Shown: positions 53,504 to 62,942 of the stretch, piece by piece
Numbering within the stretch: the first letter of the stretch is position 1
Layout: every line of letters begins with the position of its first letter
Origin: Dechloromonas hankyongensis
GTDB taxonomy: Bacteria; Pseudomonadota; Gammaproteobacteria; Burkholderiales; Rhodocyclaceae
Assembly (NCBI RefSeq): GCF_022012295.1
Contig: NZ_JAKLTN010000002.1
Coordinates: forward strand, 682,001-746,000
Length of the DNA: 64,000 nt
Reading direction: 5' to 3'
The notes under the pieces: model-generated
What the model was told of the DNA's origin: nothing
The model's database searches: none
What the model saw: only the letters and a program-made list of their open reading frames with translations
Translations under genes and position numbers: made by a program

Positions 53504-53797
53504 TTGCTCTCCTGTCTCTGCAAAGACCACATTTACCTAGCCTCTCAGTGGAGACCCCCGAACCATATCGACAATGGTATATCCGGCCGCACACTTTCAC
53601 CAGTTTGCTGATCAACGACGTTCCAAATTAAGTACTTTACGAGGAGAGATTCCTGCACCTTTCCTAACCCCATTGCGGGAAACCGAGGCATCGCGTGAAC
53701 TCTTTAACGCTACTTTCCCGATGTTTCCGTTATGATTATGCCGAATTGATTGAGTAGAGCAGGAACAGCCTGCGATCTGATTAAAAGGGGACTACCA

Positions 53798-54421
53798 ATG
53801 TCTGCGATTCGTTCTACCTTGTTTTCTGGATGCAAATTTCTGGCTGCTTTTGCTGTAGCGCTCTCTTTCCTCGGCTGCTCCGGCCTTCCTCCCGCTCCAA
53901 AAGTAGCTTCTTCTTCCGAGTACAGCTACAAAATTGGCCCCGGCGATAGTCTCAATATTGTTGTCTGGCGAAATCCGGAACTCTCAATGACCGTTCCTGT
54001 TCGCCCTGACGGCAAGATATCTTCCCCGCTAATTGATGATCTTGACGCCATGGGGAAAGACTCAACATCGTTGGCGCGTGACATTGAGAAAGAATTGTCA
54101 AAATTCATTCGTGACCCCGTCGTCACAGTCATTGTCACGACGTTCGTTGGACCATACAGCGAGCAGATTCGTGTAGTCGGCGCGGCCGCAAAACCGCAGA
54201 TTCTTGCCTACAAGCAAAAAATGACGATTCTTGATGTCATGATCGCTGTCGGCGGCATTACCGACTTTGCTGATGGAAACCGCGCGTCCATCCTTCGTAC
54301 ATCCGAAAACAACACCCAGTACAACGTTCGCCTGAAAGATCTGATCAAGAACGGAGATGTTTCTGCCAACGTGGAAATGAAGCCAGGTGACGTTGTCGTC
54401 ATTCCCCAAAGCTGGTTCTAA
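53798..54421 (+). CDS. XrtA-system polysaccharide export lipoprotein (Wza/EpsA-like)
   Basis: Outer-membrane polysaccharide export protein (207 residues). The start MSAIRSTLFSGCKF, with an AAGGGGA ribosome site, gives a lipoprotein signal peptide ending FLGC (lipid-modified Cys27). It then has the polysaccharide export domain beginning YKIGPGDSLNIVVWRNPELS and a SLBB-type region (IRVVGAAAKPQILAYKQKMT). An in-frame ATG at 53750 would add 16 residues and is less likely. First gene of the exopolysaccharide operon; a TATGAT at 53731-53736 could be its -10. A hairpin follows before the next gene. Confidence 0.92.
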   Translation: MSAIRSTLFSGCKFLAAFAVALSFLGCSGLPPAPKVASSSEYSYKIGPGDSLNIVVWRNPELSMTVPVRPDGKISSPLIDDLDAMGKDSTSLARDIEKELSKFIRDPVVTVIVTTFVGPYSEQIRVVGAAAKPQILAYKQKMTILDVMIAVGGITDFADGNRASILRTSENNTQYNVRLKDLIKNGDVSANVEMKPGDVVVIPQSWF

Positions 54422-54440
54422 TCAATCCTTGAACAACTCT

Positions 54441-54474
54441 GCCGCTACCGCTGAATAGCAGTAGCGGCCTTTTG
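54441..54474 (+). terminator. Intra-operon terminator/attenuator hairpin
   Basis: GCCGCTAC (54441-54448) pairs with GTAGCGGC (54461-54468), 12-base loop, followed by CTTTTG. It lies in the 66-base gap between the export lipoprotein and the chain-length gene. The short T-run suggests partial termination, which would make more export protein than downstream enzymes. Confidence 0.55.
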
Positions 54475-54487
54475 CATGAGCTGATAG

Positions 54488-56047
54488 ATGGAAGAAATCG
54501 TTAGGCAGGCACTCACCACCCTGCGTGCCACCTGGAAGCATCGACATTTGGGGATGATTGTTGCCTGGGTTGTCGGCGCCCTCGCGGCAGGGGTGATTTT
54601 GCGCATTCCCAATCAGTACGAAGCCTCTGCCCGAATCTACGTCGACACCCAGTCGATATTGCGCCCACTGATGTCCGGCCTGGCTGTTCAACCGAACATT
54701 GAGCAACAGATCATGATGCTTAGCCGTACGCTGATCAGCCGGCCCAACATTGAAAAGCTGATCCGGATGGCCGACCTTGACTTGGACATCAAAAACAAGG
54801 CACAGCAGGAAGTTCTGATTGAGGACTTAACAAGCTCACTCAAGATCGTCGGCGTAGGACGCGACAACCTCTATACCATCTCCTACCGTGACCCTGATTC
54901 AGCCAAGGCACAACGTGTGGTTCAGGCGCTGGTGTCCATTTTCATTGAATCGAGCCTGGGGGATAAGCGCCAAGATACCGACTCGGCCAGAAAATTTCTT
55001 GAAGAACAAATTCGAAACTACGAGAAAAAACTCGAGGATGCAGAAAATCGTCTGAAAGAGTTCAAACTGAGAAACATCGATCTCGCGGCAGCAGAAGGAA
55101 AAAGCGGCATCGACCGCCTTGGGGATCTGACGACACAACTAAGCAATGCAAGACTTCAATTGCGCGAAGCTGAACAGTCACGCGACGCGCTGCGTCGGCA
55201 AATTGCCGGGGAAGAGCCTGTGTTGCTCCCGGACTCAGTCGGCGGAGACTCGAGTATTTCGCTCCCTGAAATCGATGGGCGAATTGATACACAGAAGAGA
55301 AATCTTGACAGCCTCCTCCAGCGATACACCGAACAACACCCTGACGTAGTTGGGGCTCGGCGACTCATCAAGGATCTCGAAGAACAAAAGCGCCAGGAGA
55401 TTGTGGCACGCAAGAAATATGCTGCGGCTAATCCCGGGAGTTCAGTCAGCAACAACCCGGTATTCCAGCAATTGAAAGTCTCTCTGGCCGAAGCCGAAGC
55501 AAGTACAGCATCGCTTCGCGCTCGTGTCAGTGAATATGAGGAGCGCTACAAGCGCACAACCTCGCTTATGAAAACCCAACCCCAGCTGGAGGCTGAATTA
55601 GCCCAACTGAACCGCGACTATGAATTAGACAAGCGAAACTATGAGCAACTGGTTTCCCGCCGTGACTCTGCAGAGTTGTCCGGCGACTTGGACACCGCTG
55701 GCTCCATGGCTGACTTCCGTCTGATTGACCCACCGCGATCCTCTTCAAAACCTGTCGCCCCCAATAGGCTCATGCTTCTTCCTATAGGACTCCTGGTCGC
55801 CTTGGCCGGAGGACTGTTTGTAGCATTCGCTGCGAGTCAGATACGCCCGGTCTTTTTTGATAGCAAAGCCCTTCGCGACGTCACTGATCTCCCGGTCATC
55901 GGAACAGTTTCTCTAATTTCAAACGAAGCACGTCGCCAAAAGGAGCGTTCGAGCCTTCGCCGCTTCTATATCGCCACGGCAGGCCTGGTTTCAGCTTATG
56001 GTCTGGGAATTGGGATTTTAGTTTTCCTGTCCCGGCAAGCCACTTGA
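54488..56047 (+). CDS. XrtA-system chain-length determinant (Wzz family)
   Basis: Inner-membrane polysaccharide co-polymerase of 519 residues. N-terminal membrane helix near residues 19-40 followed by the Wzz domain (YEASARIYVDTQSILRPLM), a long coiled-coil periplasmic region (about 155-400), the C-terminal Wzz helix near 424-445 (LMLLPIGLLVALAGGLFVAF), and a further hydrophobic segment near 493-515. The last segment goes beyond the usual two helices. It pairs with the tyrosine autokinase encoded 9 bases later, replacing the fused BY-kinase of other systems. Confidence 0.92.
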   Translation: MEEIVRQALTTLRATWKHRHLGMIVAWVVGALAAGVILRIPNQYEASARIYVDTQSILRPLMSGLAVQPNIEQQIMMLSRTLISRPNIEKLIRMADLDLDIKNKAQQEVLIEDLTSSLKIVGVGRDNLYTISYRDPDSAKAQRVVQALVSIFIESSLGDKRQDTDSARKFLEEQIRNYEKKLEDAENRLKEFKLRNIDLAAAEGKSGIDRLGDLTTQLSNARLQLREAEQSRDALRRQIAGEEPVLLPDSVGGDSSISLPEIDGRIDTQKRNLDSLLQRYTEQHPDVVGARRLIKDLEEQKRQEIVARKKYAAANPGSSVSNNPVFQQLKVSLAEAEASTASLRARVSEYEERYKRTTSLMKTQPQLEAELAQLNRDYELDKRNYEQLVSRRDSAELSGDLDTAGSMADFRLIDPPRSSSKPVAPNRLMLLPIGLLVALAGGLFVAFAASQIRPVFFDSKALRDVTDLPVIGTVSLISNEARRQKERSSLRRFYIATAGLVSAYGLGIGILVFLSRQAT

Positions 56048-56056
56048 GGTAAACCA

Positions 56057-57010
56057 ATGAGTCTTATTGAACAAGCGGCTAAGCGCCTTGAGCAACTCCG
56101 GCAGGCAGGAGTCGACCTCCCCGAAGAACCGGCTGTAGCGCGATCTGCCGAGCTTAAACAGCGGAAGGAGCCGGTTTTTCACGACGAAACATCCAAGGTT
56201 CAACAACCAGCACCTCTGCCTTCCATTCAAGCGCAGGAGAGAAAGTTAACCACCAGTAATCAGAATCAAGTTTCGCTGAATCTGGAAACAATTCAGGCAG
56301 CGGGAATGCTAACGCCTAATGCCGCCCGTAGTCAGCTCGCCGATGAATTCCGCGTGATCAAGCGTCCGCTTATCTCCAACGCGATGGGCAAAGGAACATC
56401 GCCTATTGCAAACGGCAATTTGATTATGGTTACAAGCGCCCTACCGGGCGAGGGAAAGAGTTTTTCTGCAGTCAATCTCGCGATCAGCATGGCCATGGAA
56501 CTCGACAATACGGTAATGCTTGTCGACGCTGACGTTGCACGCCCGTCTGTATTGAATATGCTTGGCCTTCCCGCGGCCAAAGGTTTGCTTGATGTGCTTG
56601 AGGAAAATTCTCTGGATATCTCAGGGGTTTTGTTGAAGACAAACATCGAAAAACTTTCCATCCTTCCCAGTGGGACTCCACATGCGCGGGCAACAGAACT
56701 TCTGGCCAGCGATACCATGATTCGCCTGCTAGACGACATGGCACGCCGCTATAGTGATCGTATTATTGTCTTTGATTCTCCGCCGCTGCTGCTGACAACT
56801 GAAGCGCGCGTCCTGGCGACACATATGGGCCAAGTCGTCATGGTTGTGAATGCAGAGAATACTGCGCAGGCTGCAGTGAAGCAGGCCATTACAACCATCG
56901 AATCCTGTCCGGTAAAAATGATGGTTCTTAATCAGGTCCGCGTACAAAAGTCTGACGGCTATGGATATGGCTACGGGTATGGCTATGGGTATGGAAATGA
57001 AAAAAAATAA
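56057..57010 (+). CDS. XrtA-associated tyrosine autokinase
   Basis: BY-type tyrosine kinase (317 residues) that modulates polymer length through the chain-length determinant. Walker A SALPGEGKS with Lys134, Walker A' VMLVDADVARP (about 154-164), and a C-terminal tail of six Gly-Tyr dipeptides as autophosphorylation sites, ending GNEKK. The tail is encoded by a hexanucleotide-like repeat and overlaps the start of the next gene. The N-terminal 75 residues are a charged linker. Homologues are found only in XrtA loci. Confidence 0.93.
   Translation: MSLIEQAAKRLEQLRQAGVDLPEEPAVARSAELKQRKEPVFHDETSKVQQPAPLPSIQAQERKLTTSNQNQVSLNLETIQAAGMLTPNAARSQLADEFRVIKRPLISNAMGKGTSPIANGNLIMVTSALPGEGKSFSAVNLAISMAMELDNTVMLVDADVARPSVLNMLGLPAAKGLLDVLEENSLDISGVLLKTNIEKLSILPSGTPHARATELLASDTMIRLLDDMARRYSDRIIVFDSPPLLLTTEARVLATHMGQVVMVVNAENTAQAAVKQAITTIESCPVKMMVLNQVRVQKSDGYGYGYGYGYGYGNEKK
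56957..56995 (+). repeat. Gly-Tyr tandem repeat in the kinase tail
   Basis: About six copies of the six-base unit GGNTAY (GGCTAT, GGATAT, GGCTAC, GGGTAT...) encode the tyrosine cluster. Copy number may change by slippage in whole units, altering the number of tyrosines without breaking the frame. Confidence 0.8.
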
Positions 57011-58682
57011 GCCTCTAAAGCTCTTGAATAAAAGCCATCTAGCCATTGCATGCTTTTCTGTATATTCACTTACAGTGTGGTCACAACAAGCAATAACCGG
57101 ATCTGCACTTTCAACCACACCTGTTGCAGGTGACAACACACCTCAGTCACAAACTGGACAGCCCTCGGCTCTGTCCCTTGATAATGCAGAGGGAGAAAAA
57201 GCCCGTGCGTTTGTCATCAAGCCTCGTATCAGGCTTGGAGAAACCTGGAGCGACAATGTCGACGTCGGCCGCTCGCAAAATCGCAAAACCAGCGGTCTGA
57301 TTACCGAGATAGCCCCCGGCATACACGTCGATGCCCGCACCGCTCGCCTACAAGCATATTTCGACTATTCCTTGATTGGCCTGTACTACACCGAACCTTC
57401 AGGCTATAGCCGCACTCAGAACGCACTCAACACCTTCGGCACCCTAGAAGCCATATCGAACTGGTTCTATCTGGATTTCAGCGCAGTCATCGCCCAGCAA
57501 GCGATTTCCGCTTTTGGTACTCAAACCGGATCTACCTCGTATCAAAACAGCAACAGCACGGAAACGGGCACCTACCGGCTTTCCCCCTATATTCGCGGAC
57601 GCTTGGGAAACGACGTCAATTATTTGTTACGTTACAACTGGTCTACAACCCAGGCCAGTGCCAACAATGTATCTGATATCGATCTGTCGGAATGGTCTGG
57701 CCAGTTAAGTGGCGGTACGGCCTTCAAGAACCTACGCTGGTCCGTCGATGCCAGCCAGCAAACGGCTGAGTACAGCCTCGGGCGCAAGACTGAGGCCGAG
57801 CGTCTCTACGCAACGGCCACGTATCAAATTGTTCCGCAATTCCGCGTTTCGCTCAGTGGTGGCCAGGAATCTAACAACTACGCATCGACCGATCAGATAT
57901 CCCACAATACATCAGGCTACGGATTCGACTGGAACCCGACAGAAAGAACCCAGTTCTCGGTTTTCAAGGAGCGGCGCTTCTTCGGGAACGGTCACCGCAT
58001 CAATTTTAGCCACCGATTTCCTCTTACCACGATCACTTACACCGACACCCGAGACGTCTCGGTACTGCCAAATCAATTTTCGAGCGTAGGGGTTGGCACC
58101 ATATATGACCTTGTCTATCAGACCGCGCTGATACAAGTTGCCAAAGATCCGAGTTTTAACGGAAACCCTGTGCTAATTGCACAGGAAGCTGCTTCGCGAA
58201 CGAATTTACTGCTTTTGGCGTATGGAATACCGGCTAACACACAGGTCACGAGCAGCTTCCTGAGTTCGCGTGCAACCGTTCAACGTCGTCAGCAATTGTC
58301 CTTTGTCATGCAGGGGGCACGCAATATCTTGACCCTGATGGTCAATCGGAATGAAAACCAGAGCATTCTGGCAACACAGGCGGTCAATGATGACTTTTTT
58401 GCAAACAATATGACGGGTATTCGACAAACTGGGTTCAGCATCAATCTGGCCCACCGTCTAAGTGAACAGTCCTCATTGAATGTACTGGCAACCCGCCAAA
58501 ATAGTGACTCACTGGGCAATAACACACTACGGACTTCAATTACGACGTACCAAGCAAACCTCATTTCCAAAGTGGGCTCCAAAACCTCAGCGACCGTTGG
58601 TGTCCGGAGAACAGAATTCGATAGCCCGTCTAACCCGTACGTCGAAAATGCTGTTCTGGGCAGCATTTCAATTACCTATTGA
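56997..58682 (+). CDS. PEP-CTERM system outer-membrane beta-barrel protein (TIGR03016 type)
   Basis: A 561-residue protein typical of XrtA loci: N-terminal signal-type hydrophobic segment, a low-complexity linker, then long beta-barrel sequence with alternating strands and no catalytic motif, ending VLGSISITY. The start MKKNKPLKLLNK at 56997 lies inside the kinase gene (14-base overlap); further in-frame ATGs upstream lie in the Gly-Tyr repeat and would give a non-signal-like start. It probably forms part of the outer-membrane polysaccharide exit or anchors the product. Confidence 0.85.
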   Translation: MKKNKPLKLLNKSHLAIACFSVYSLTVWSQQAITGSALSTTPVAGDNTPQSQTGQPSALSLDNAEGEKARAFVIKPRIRLGETWSDNVDVGRSQNRKTSGLITEIAPGIHVDARTARLQAYFDYSLIGLYYTEPSGYSRTQNALNTFGTLEAISNWFYLDFSAVIAQQAISAFGTQTGSTSYQNSNSTETGTYRLSPYIRGRLGNDVNYLLRYNWSTTQASANNVSDIDLSEWSGQLSGGTAFKNLRWSVDASQQTAEYSLGRKTEAERLYATATYQIVPQFRVSLSGGQESNNYASTDQISHNTSGYGFDWNPTERTQFSVFKERRFFGNGHRINFSHRFPLTTITYTDTRDVSVLPNQFSSVGVGTIYDLVYQTALIQVAKDPSFNGNPVLIAQEAASRTNLLLLAYGIPANTQVTSSFLSSRATVQRRQQLSFVMQGARNILTLMVNRNENQSILATQAVNDDFFANNMTGIRQTGFSINLAHRLSEQSSLNVLATRQNSDSLGNNTLRTSITTYQANLISKVGSKTSATVGVRRTEFDSPSNPYVENAVLGSISITY

Positions 58683-58688
58683 TTTTGT

Positions 58689-59777
58689 ATGTACGAATCT
58701 TTTTTTAGCTTGACGAACAAGCCTTTTCAGCTGAATCCCGACCCAAATTTCTATTTTGGTAGCAAGCAACATCGTCGTGCCCAAGCCTATCTTGAGTACG
58801 GCATGCATCAGAACGAGGGGTTCATTGTCATAACCGGAGAGGTAGGTGCCGGTAAAACTACCATAGTGCGCGGATTGCTTGAAAATCTTGACGCTGACAA
58901 GGTCGTTGCTGCACAGCTGGTTAGCACCCAACTCGACGCAGATGACACACTTCGCCTGGTTGGCGCGGCTTTTGGGCTGCGGACAAAAGATGTCGCCAAA
59001 TCCGATGTTTTGATGTCACTTGAAGCTTTTCTGATCAGCATGGCGACGAAAGGCAAGCGTTGCCTCCTTGTAGTCGACGAAGCGCAAAACCTGACTGCCC
59101 GTGCTGTCGAAGAATTACGCATGCTGTCCAATTTTCAGTATGGAAACCAAGCGCTGCTACAAAGCTTCTTAATTGGTCAGCCGGAGTTTCGTCAGATATT
59201 GCAAAGTCCACACATGATGCAGTTCCGCCAACGCGTCATCGCTGCTTGCCATATCGGCCCACTGGACGTTACTGAAACCCAGGCGTATATCGAACATCGC
59301 TTGCGACTTGCAGGCGCTAAAGAGAACACGCCTGCCATATCAGCCTCCGCGTTTGAGGCGATATTCAAGGCCAGCAGTGGCATTCCCAGGCGCATTAACT
59401 CCGTATGCGATCGTTTGCTGCTCTTCGGTTACCTCAATCAGCAACGAAGTTTTGATGCTTCCGATGTCGAAGAAGTTGCTCGCGAGATATTTGAGGAAAC
59501 CATCGGGGGAGAGACCGTTATTCCATCCCAAGGAAATACCAGCCTATTGGCAAGCAGTGGGTTTTCCAACGAGAGTTCCCGCACAAGCAACCAATCACCA
59601 GCACAGTTACTGGCTGTCCTCAATGCAGAGCATGTTGCCGAGCGCCTTGCACGGCTGGAACAAAGTCTGTTGCAACTAGAAAGAATAAATAGCGCTACCT
59701 TGAGCTTGATGGAAAAAATGTTTGAAAAGTCCTCCATTCACGCTGCTGTACCAAGTAATGAAAAGGTTGAGATTTGA
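58689..59777 (+). CDS. XrtA-associated AAA ATPase (ExeA-like)
   Basis: A 362-residue P-loop ATPase of the ExeA/GspA group: ITGEVGAGKTTIVRGLL with Walker A at residues 50-58, Walker B LLVVDEAQNL (about 120-129), and sensor Arg segments such as GIPRRINSVCDRLLL. The N-terminal MYESFFSLTNKPFQLNPDPN is the standard opening of this group. It is a conserved XrtA-locus member of unknown task, perhaps in assembly of the export machinery. The C-terminal 80 residues are low in conserved motifs. Confidence 0.93.
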   Translation: MYESFFSLTNKPFQLNPDPNFYFGSKQHRRAQAYLEYGMHQNEGFIVITGEVGAGKTTIVRGLLENLDADKVVAAQLVSTQLDADDTLRLVGAAFGLRTKDVAKSDVLMSLEAFLISMATKGKRCLLVVDEAQNLTARAVEELRMLSNFQYGNQALLQSFLIGQPEFRQILQSPHMMQFRQRVIAACHIGPLDVTETQAYIEHRLRLAGAKENTPAISASAFEAIFKASSGIPRRINSVCDRLLLFGYLNQQRSFDASDVEEVAREIFEETIGGETVIPSQGNTSLLASSGFSNESSRTSNQSPAQLLAVLNAEHVAERLARLEQSLLQLERINSATLSLMEKMFEKSSIHAAVPSNEKVEI

Positions 59778-59778
59778 C

Positions 59779-60930
59779 ATGTGGCCAATTGAACTCGGGC
59801 CGGTAATTTGTGTGGTTGGAGCACGCCCCAATTTCATGAAAATGGCTCCAATCCTGCGCGCGCTGGCAGAGCATCAACCAGCGATTCCGGCTATTCTGGT
59901 GCACACCGGTCAGCACTACGACCGCGAAATGAATGACCGTTTGTTCGAGGATCTTCGGCTCCCTCAGCCGGATATCAACCTCGGTGTCGGATCCGGATCG
60001 CATGCCGTGCAAACAGCGGAAGTCATGAAACGCTTCGAACCCGTGCTGGATGATAGAAAACCCTCGTGTGTTCTGGTTGTCGGGGACGTTAACTCCACTT
60101 TGGCATGTACCCTTGTCGGAGTCAAAAAAGGAATCCCTGTCGTTCATGTGGAAGCGGGCTTACGCAGTTACGATCGCGCAATGCCAGAGGAAATCAATCG
60201 AGTATTGACAGATCAGGTAGCAGACCTTCTCTATACGACTGAACGTCGCGCTACCTCCAATCTGCAACGTGAAGGCATTAGCGAAGAACGCATCCGCTTC
60301 TGCGGCAATGTGATGATTGATTCTTTATTGGCCAATCGACAGTATGCGCGGTCGCCTGCTGATACGTTGGCAGCTGCAGGTGTCGATTCAGCAATAATTT
60401 CGGAGAAAAGCGGCTATGGCGTCGTTACGATGCATCGCCCATCGAACGTAGACCATCCTGAGACTCTCGAAAGTCTGTTGACCGTTCTGCGAGAAATATC
60501 CTCCGATCTACCGCTAATCTTTGCCCTGCATCCAAGAACCAAGAGCAATATCGATCGTTTCGGCCTTGGCCACCTGATTGATAACAACCGGATGCTCATC
60601 CTGCCACCGCAAGGATATCTTGAGATGCTCGGACTACTCTCCCGGGCACGCATCGTTCTGACAGACTCCGGCGGCTTGCAGGAAGAAACAACTGCATTGG
60701 GCGTTCCCTGCCTGACCATGCGAGAAAATACTGAACGGCCGATTACCGTCGAACAAGGCACCAACACCATGGTCGGGCGCAATACCGTACTGATCCTCAG
60801 CGAAGCAAGAAAGATACTCGCCGGTAACGGGAAATCCGGCTTGGTTCCTGAACTCTGGGATGGGCAAGCTGCCAAGCGCATTGCTTCAGATCTGTTCGCC
60901 TGGCTTGCAGAGCGTCAACATAGCCGGTAA
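59779..60930 (+). CDS. wecB: UDP-N-acetylglucosamine 2-epimerase (non-hydrolysing)
   Basis: Interconverts UDP-GlcNAc and UDP-ManNAc, supplying ManNAc-type sugars. The 383-residue protein starts MWPIELGPVICVVGARPNFM; signatures GARPNFMKMAPILRAL, VHTGQHYDREM, HVEAGLRSYDRAMPEE and DSGGLQEETTALGVP are complete. The start at 59779 is one base after the ATPase stop with AAAAGG upstream; a longer in-frame version overlaps the ATPase gene by 56 bases and is rejected. Confidence 0.94.
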   Translation: MWPIELGPVICVVGARPNFMKMAPILRALAEHQPAIPAILVHTGQHYDREMNDRLFEDLRLPQPDINLGVGSGSHAVQTAEVMKRFEPVLDDRKPSCVLVVGDVNSTLACTLVGVKKGIPVVHVEAGLRSYDRAMPEEINRVLTDQVADLLYTTERRATSNLQREGISEERIRFCGNVMIDSLLANRQYARSPADTLAAAGVDSAIISEKSGYGVVTMHRPSNVDHPETLESLLTVLREISSDLPLIFALHPRTKSNIDRFGLGHLIDNNRMLILPPQGYLEMLGLLSRARIVLTDSGGLQEETTALGVPCLTMRENTERPITVEQGTNTMVGRNTVLILSEARKILAGNGKSGLVPELWDGQAAKRIASDLFAWLAERQHSR

Positions 60931-60938
60931 TTGCGCCA

Positions 60939-61787
60939 ATGGCCATGAAGGAAACCACAGCTCCCTGCAATGCGCTGACAATCGATGTTGAAGATTATTT
61001 TCAAGTCTCGGCATTCGCTCCACACATTCCCCGTACTGAATGGACAATTCGCGAATGCCGGGTTGAACGCAATATCGACGTCATCCTCAGGATGCTTGAT
61101 GACCATGAAACCAAAGCAACTTTCTTCACGCTAGGCTGGATTGCAGAGCGCTACCCTGATGTTGTCAGGCACATTGTCGACAATGGCCACGAGTTGGCTA
61201 GTCATGGTTATGGTCATGAGCGCGCGAGCGACCAGACGCCAGAAAGTTTCTATGCCGACATCAATGTCGCCAAACTGATTCTTGAAGACCTGTCAGGGCA
61301 AGAGGTCAAAGGCTACCGCGCACCCAGCTTTTCCATCGGGGAGAGAAATCTCTGGGCGTTCGAATGCCTCGAAAAAGCAGGTTACCGATACAGTTCGAGC
61401 ATCTATCCGATCCATCATGATCACTACGGAATGCCCAACGCGCCGCGCCAAGCACACACAATTGGCGGCCTGACAGAAATACCGGCGACCACCCTACGTT
61501 TTCTGAATCGAAATTGGCCGGCAAGTGGCGGTGGCTATTTCCGCTTGATGCCCTACAGCCTTTCACACTGGATGATCAGCCACATAAATCGCGTCGATCA
61601 GATGTCTGCTGTATTCTATTTTCATCCTTGGGAAATCGATGTCGATCAGCCCAAAATTCCCGGAATCGGCATAAAAACCCGCTTCCGTCACTATGTAAAC
61701 ATTCATCGGATGGAATATCGCTTGCGCCGCCTTCTGGCCGACTTCAAATGGGGTCGGATGGACCAACTTTTTCTGCGGCGGGACTAA
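60939..61787 (+). CDS. XrtA-system polysaccharide deacetylase
   Basis: NodB-type polysaccharide deacetylase (282 residues) of the subgroup with a DUF3473 C-terminal extension, found in PEP-CTERM loci. Motifs: LTIDVEDYFQVSAF (catalytic Asp region), ASHGYGHERA (His metal ligands), KGYRAPSFSIGERN. Probably removes acetyl groups from the exopolysaccharide, in line with the HexNAc sugar made by WecB. No signal peptide is seen. It starts 8 bases after wecB. Confidence 0.93.
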   Translation: MAMKETTAPCNALTIDVEDYFQVSAFAPHIPRTEWTIRECRVERNIDVILRMLDDHETKATFFTLGWIAERYPDVVRHIVDNGHELASHGYGHERASDQTPESFYADINVAKLILEDLSGQEVKGYRAPSFSIGERNLWAFECLEKAGYRYSSSIYPIHHDHYGMPNAPRQAHTIGGLTEIPATTLRFLNRNWPASGGGYFRLMPYSLSHWMISHINRVDQMSAVFYFHPWEIDVDQPKIPGIGIKTRFRHYVNIHRMEYRLRRLLADFKWGRMDQLFLRRD

Positions 61788-61793
61788 GGGAAT

Positions 61794-62828
61794 ATGCAAG
61801 TCAAACTATTGGACCCCGATGCCGAGGAATCCATCGCTCGATGGAACGAATTCGTTTACTCCTCGGCTGATGCAAGCTTTTTTCATCGAGCTGAATGGCA
61901 AACCATCATTCGCAGCGTTTTCCGCCACCCAACTTATTTTCTCTACGCTGAAAACAATGGCGACATAGTCGGCATATTGCCGCTTGCCCATGTCAACAGC
62001 TACCTGTTTGGTAATTCATTGGTTTCATTGCCATTTGCTGTCTATGGCGGCGTAGCATCTGCGCAGCCCGAAGCAATCGCCATCCTGGAACAAGAGGCAC
62101 AGCTACTAGCTCGCAGATTGAACGTCGACCATCTGGAATTTCGCAATATCGCGCCAAGGCACACCGATTGGCCAACCCAGGACTTGTACGTCACCTTTCG
62201 GAAAGAGATATTGCCTAACGTTGATTCAAACATGCAGGCTATTCCGCGCAAGCAACGCGCCATGGTTCGAAAAGGTATCAATAATGGACTGAAAAGCACT
62301 GTCGACAACAACACTGATCGTTTTTTCAAGCTTTTTGCCGACAATGTTCACCGCCATGGTACCCCCGCATTGCCAAAGCGCTATTTCGATACCTTACTCG
62401 AGATTTTTGGCAAGGATTGCGAAGTGCTGACCGTCACAACTCCAGATGGTTTGCCGTTGAGCAGTGTGCTGTCGTTTTATTTCCGTGACGAAGTACTCCC
62501 TTACTATGCAGGAGATGATGAGGCTGCCCGACAGTTTGCTGCCAACGATTTCAAATACTGGGAATTGATGCGCCAAAGCTGCGAGCGCGGCCTAAAAGTA
62601 TTTGATTACGGACGCAGCAAGAAGGGAACCGGGCCATATTCATTCAAGAAGAACTGGGGGTTTGAACCAGAACCTCTTCATTACGAATACTGCTTGTACA
62701 AACGTGCCAGCATTCCCCAGAACAATCCGTCAAATGCGAAATACAAGCTGTTTATCGAGGCTTGGCGTCGGCTACCGATCGGAATTGCCAACTCGCTTGG
62801 CCCACTGATTGTCAGAAATCTGGGCTAG
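61794..62828 (+). CDS. FemAB family protein of the XrtA/PEP-CTERM system
   Basis: A 344-residue protein with tandem GNAT-like folds of the FemAB group: FFHRAEWQTIIRSVFRHP near the start and VFDYGRSKKGTGPYSFKKNW near residue 270. FemAB proteins transfer aminoacyl groups from tRNA to peptidoglycan precursors; the XrtA-linked subgroup probably adds an aminoacyl group to another acceptor, not known. It starts 6 bases after the deacetylase stop. Confidence 0.92.
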   Translation: MQVKLLDPDAEESIARWNEFVYSSADASFFHRAEWQTIIRSVFRHPTYFLYAENNGDIVGILPLAHVNSYLFGNSLVSLPFAVYGGVASAQPEAIAILEQEAQLLARRLNVDHLEFRNIAPRHTDWPTQDLYVTFRKEILPNVDSNMQAIPRKQRAMVRKGINNGLKSTVDNNTDRFFKLFADNVHRHGTPALPKRYFDTLLEIFGKDCEVLTVTTPDGLPLSSVLSFYFRDEVLPYYAGDDEAARQFAANDFKYWELMRQSCERGLKVFDYGRSKKGTGPYSFKKNWGFEPEPLHYEYCLYKRASIPQNNPSNAKYKLFIEAWRRLPIGIANSLGPLIVRNLG

Positions 62829-62942
62829 GTTACGACTTGCATCGGCTCAGGTTGAGCCAGCACGGACTTTCAAAAAACAGTGGCATTTCCGCCTACCCGG
62901 GGAACTGGAAAGCCTTAGCCTCCTACCGTTAAGAAACTGAGC

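Noticed and set aside
56957-56995. Short tandem repeat as a possible CRISPR-like array
   Set aside because: Units are six bases without spacers and encode the Gly-Tyr tail of the kinase.
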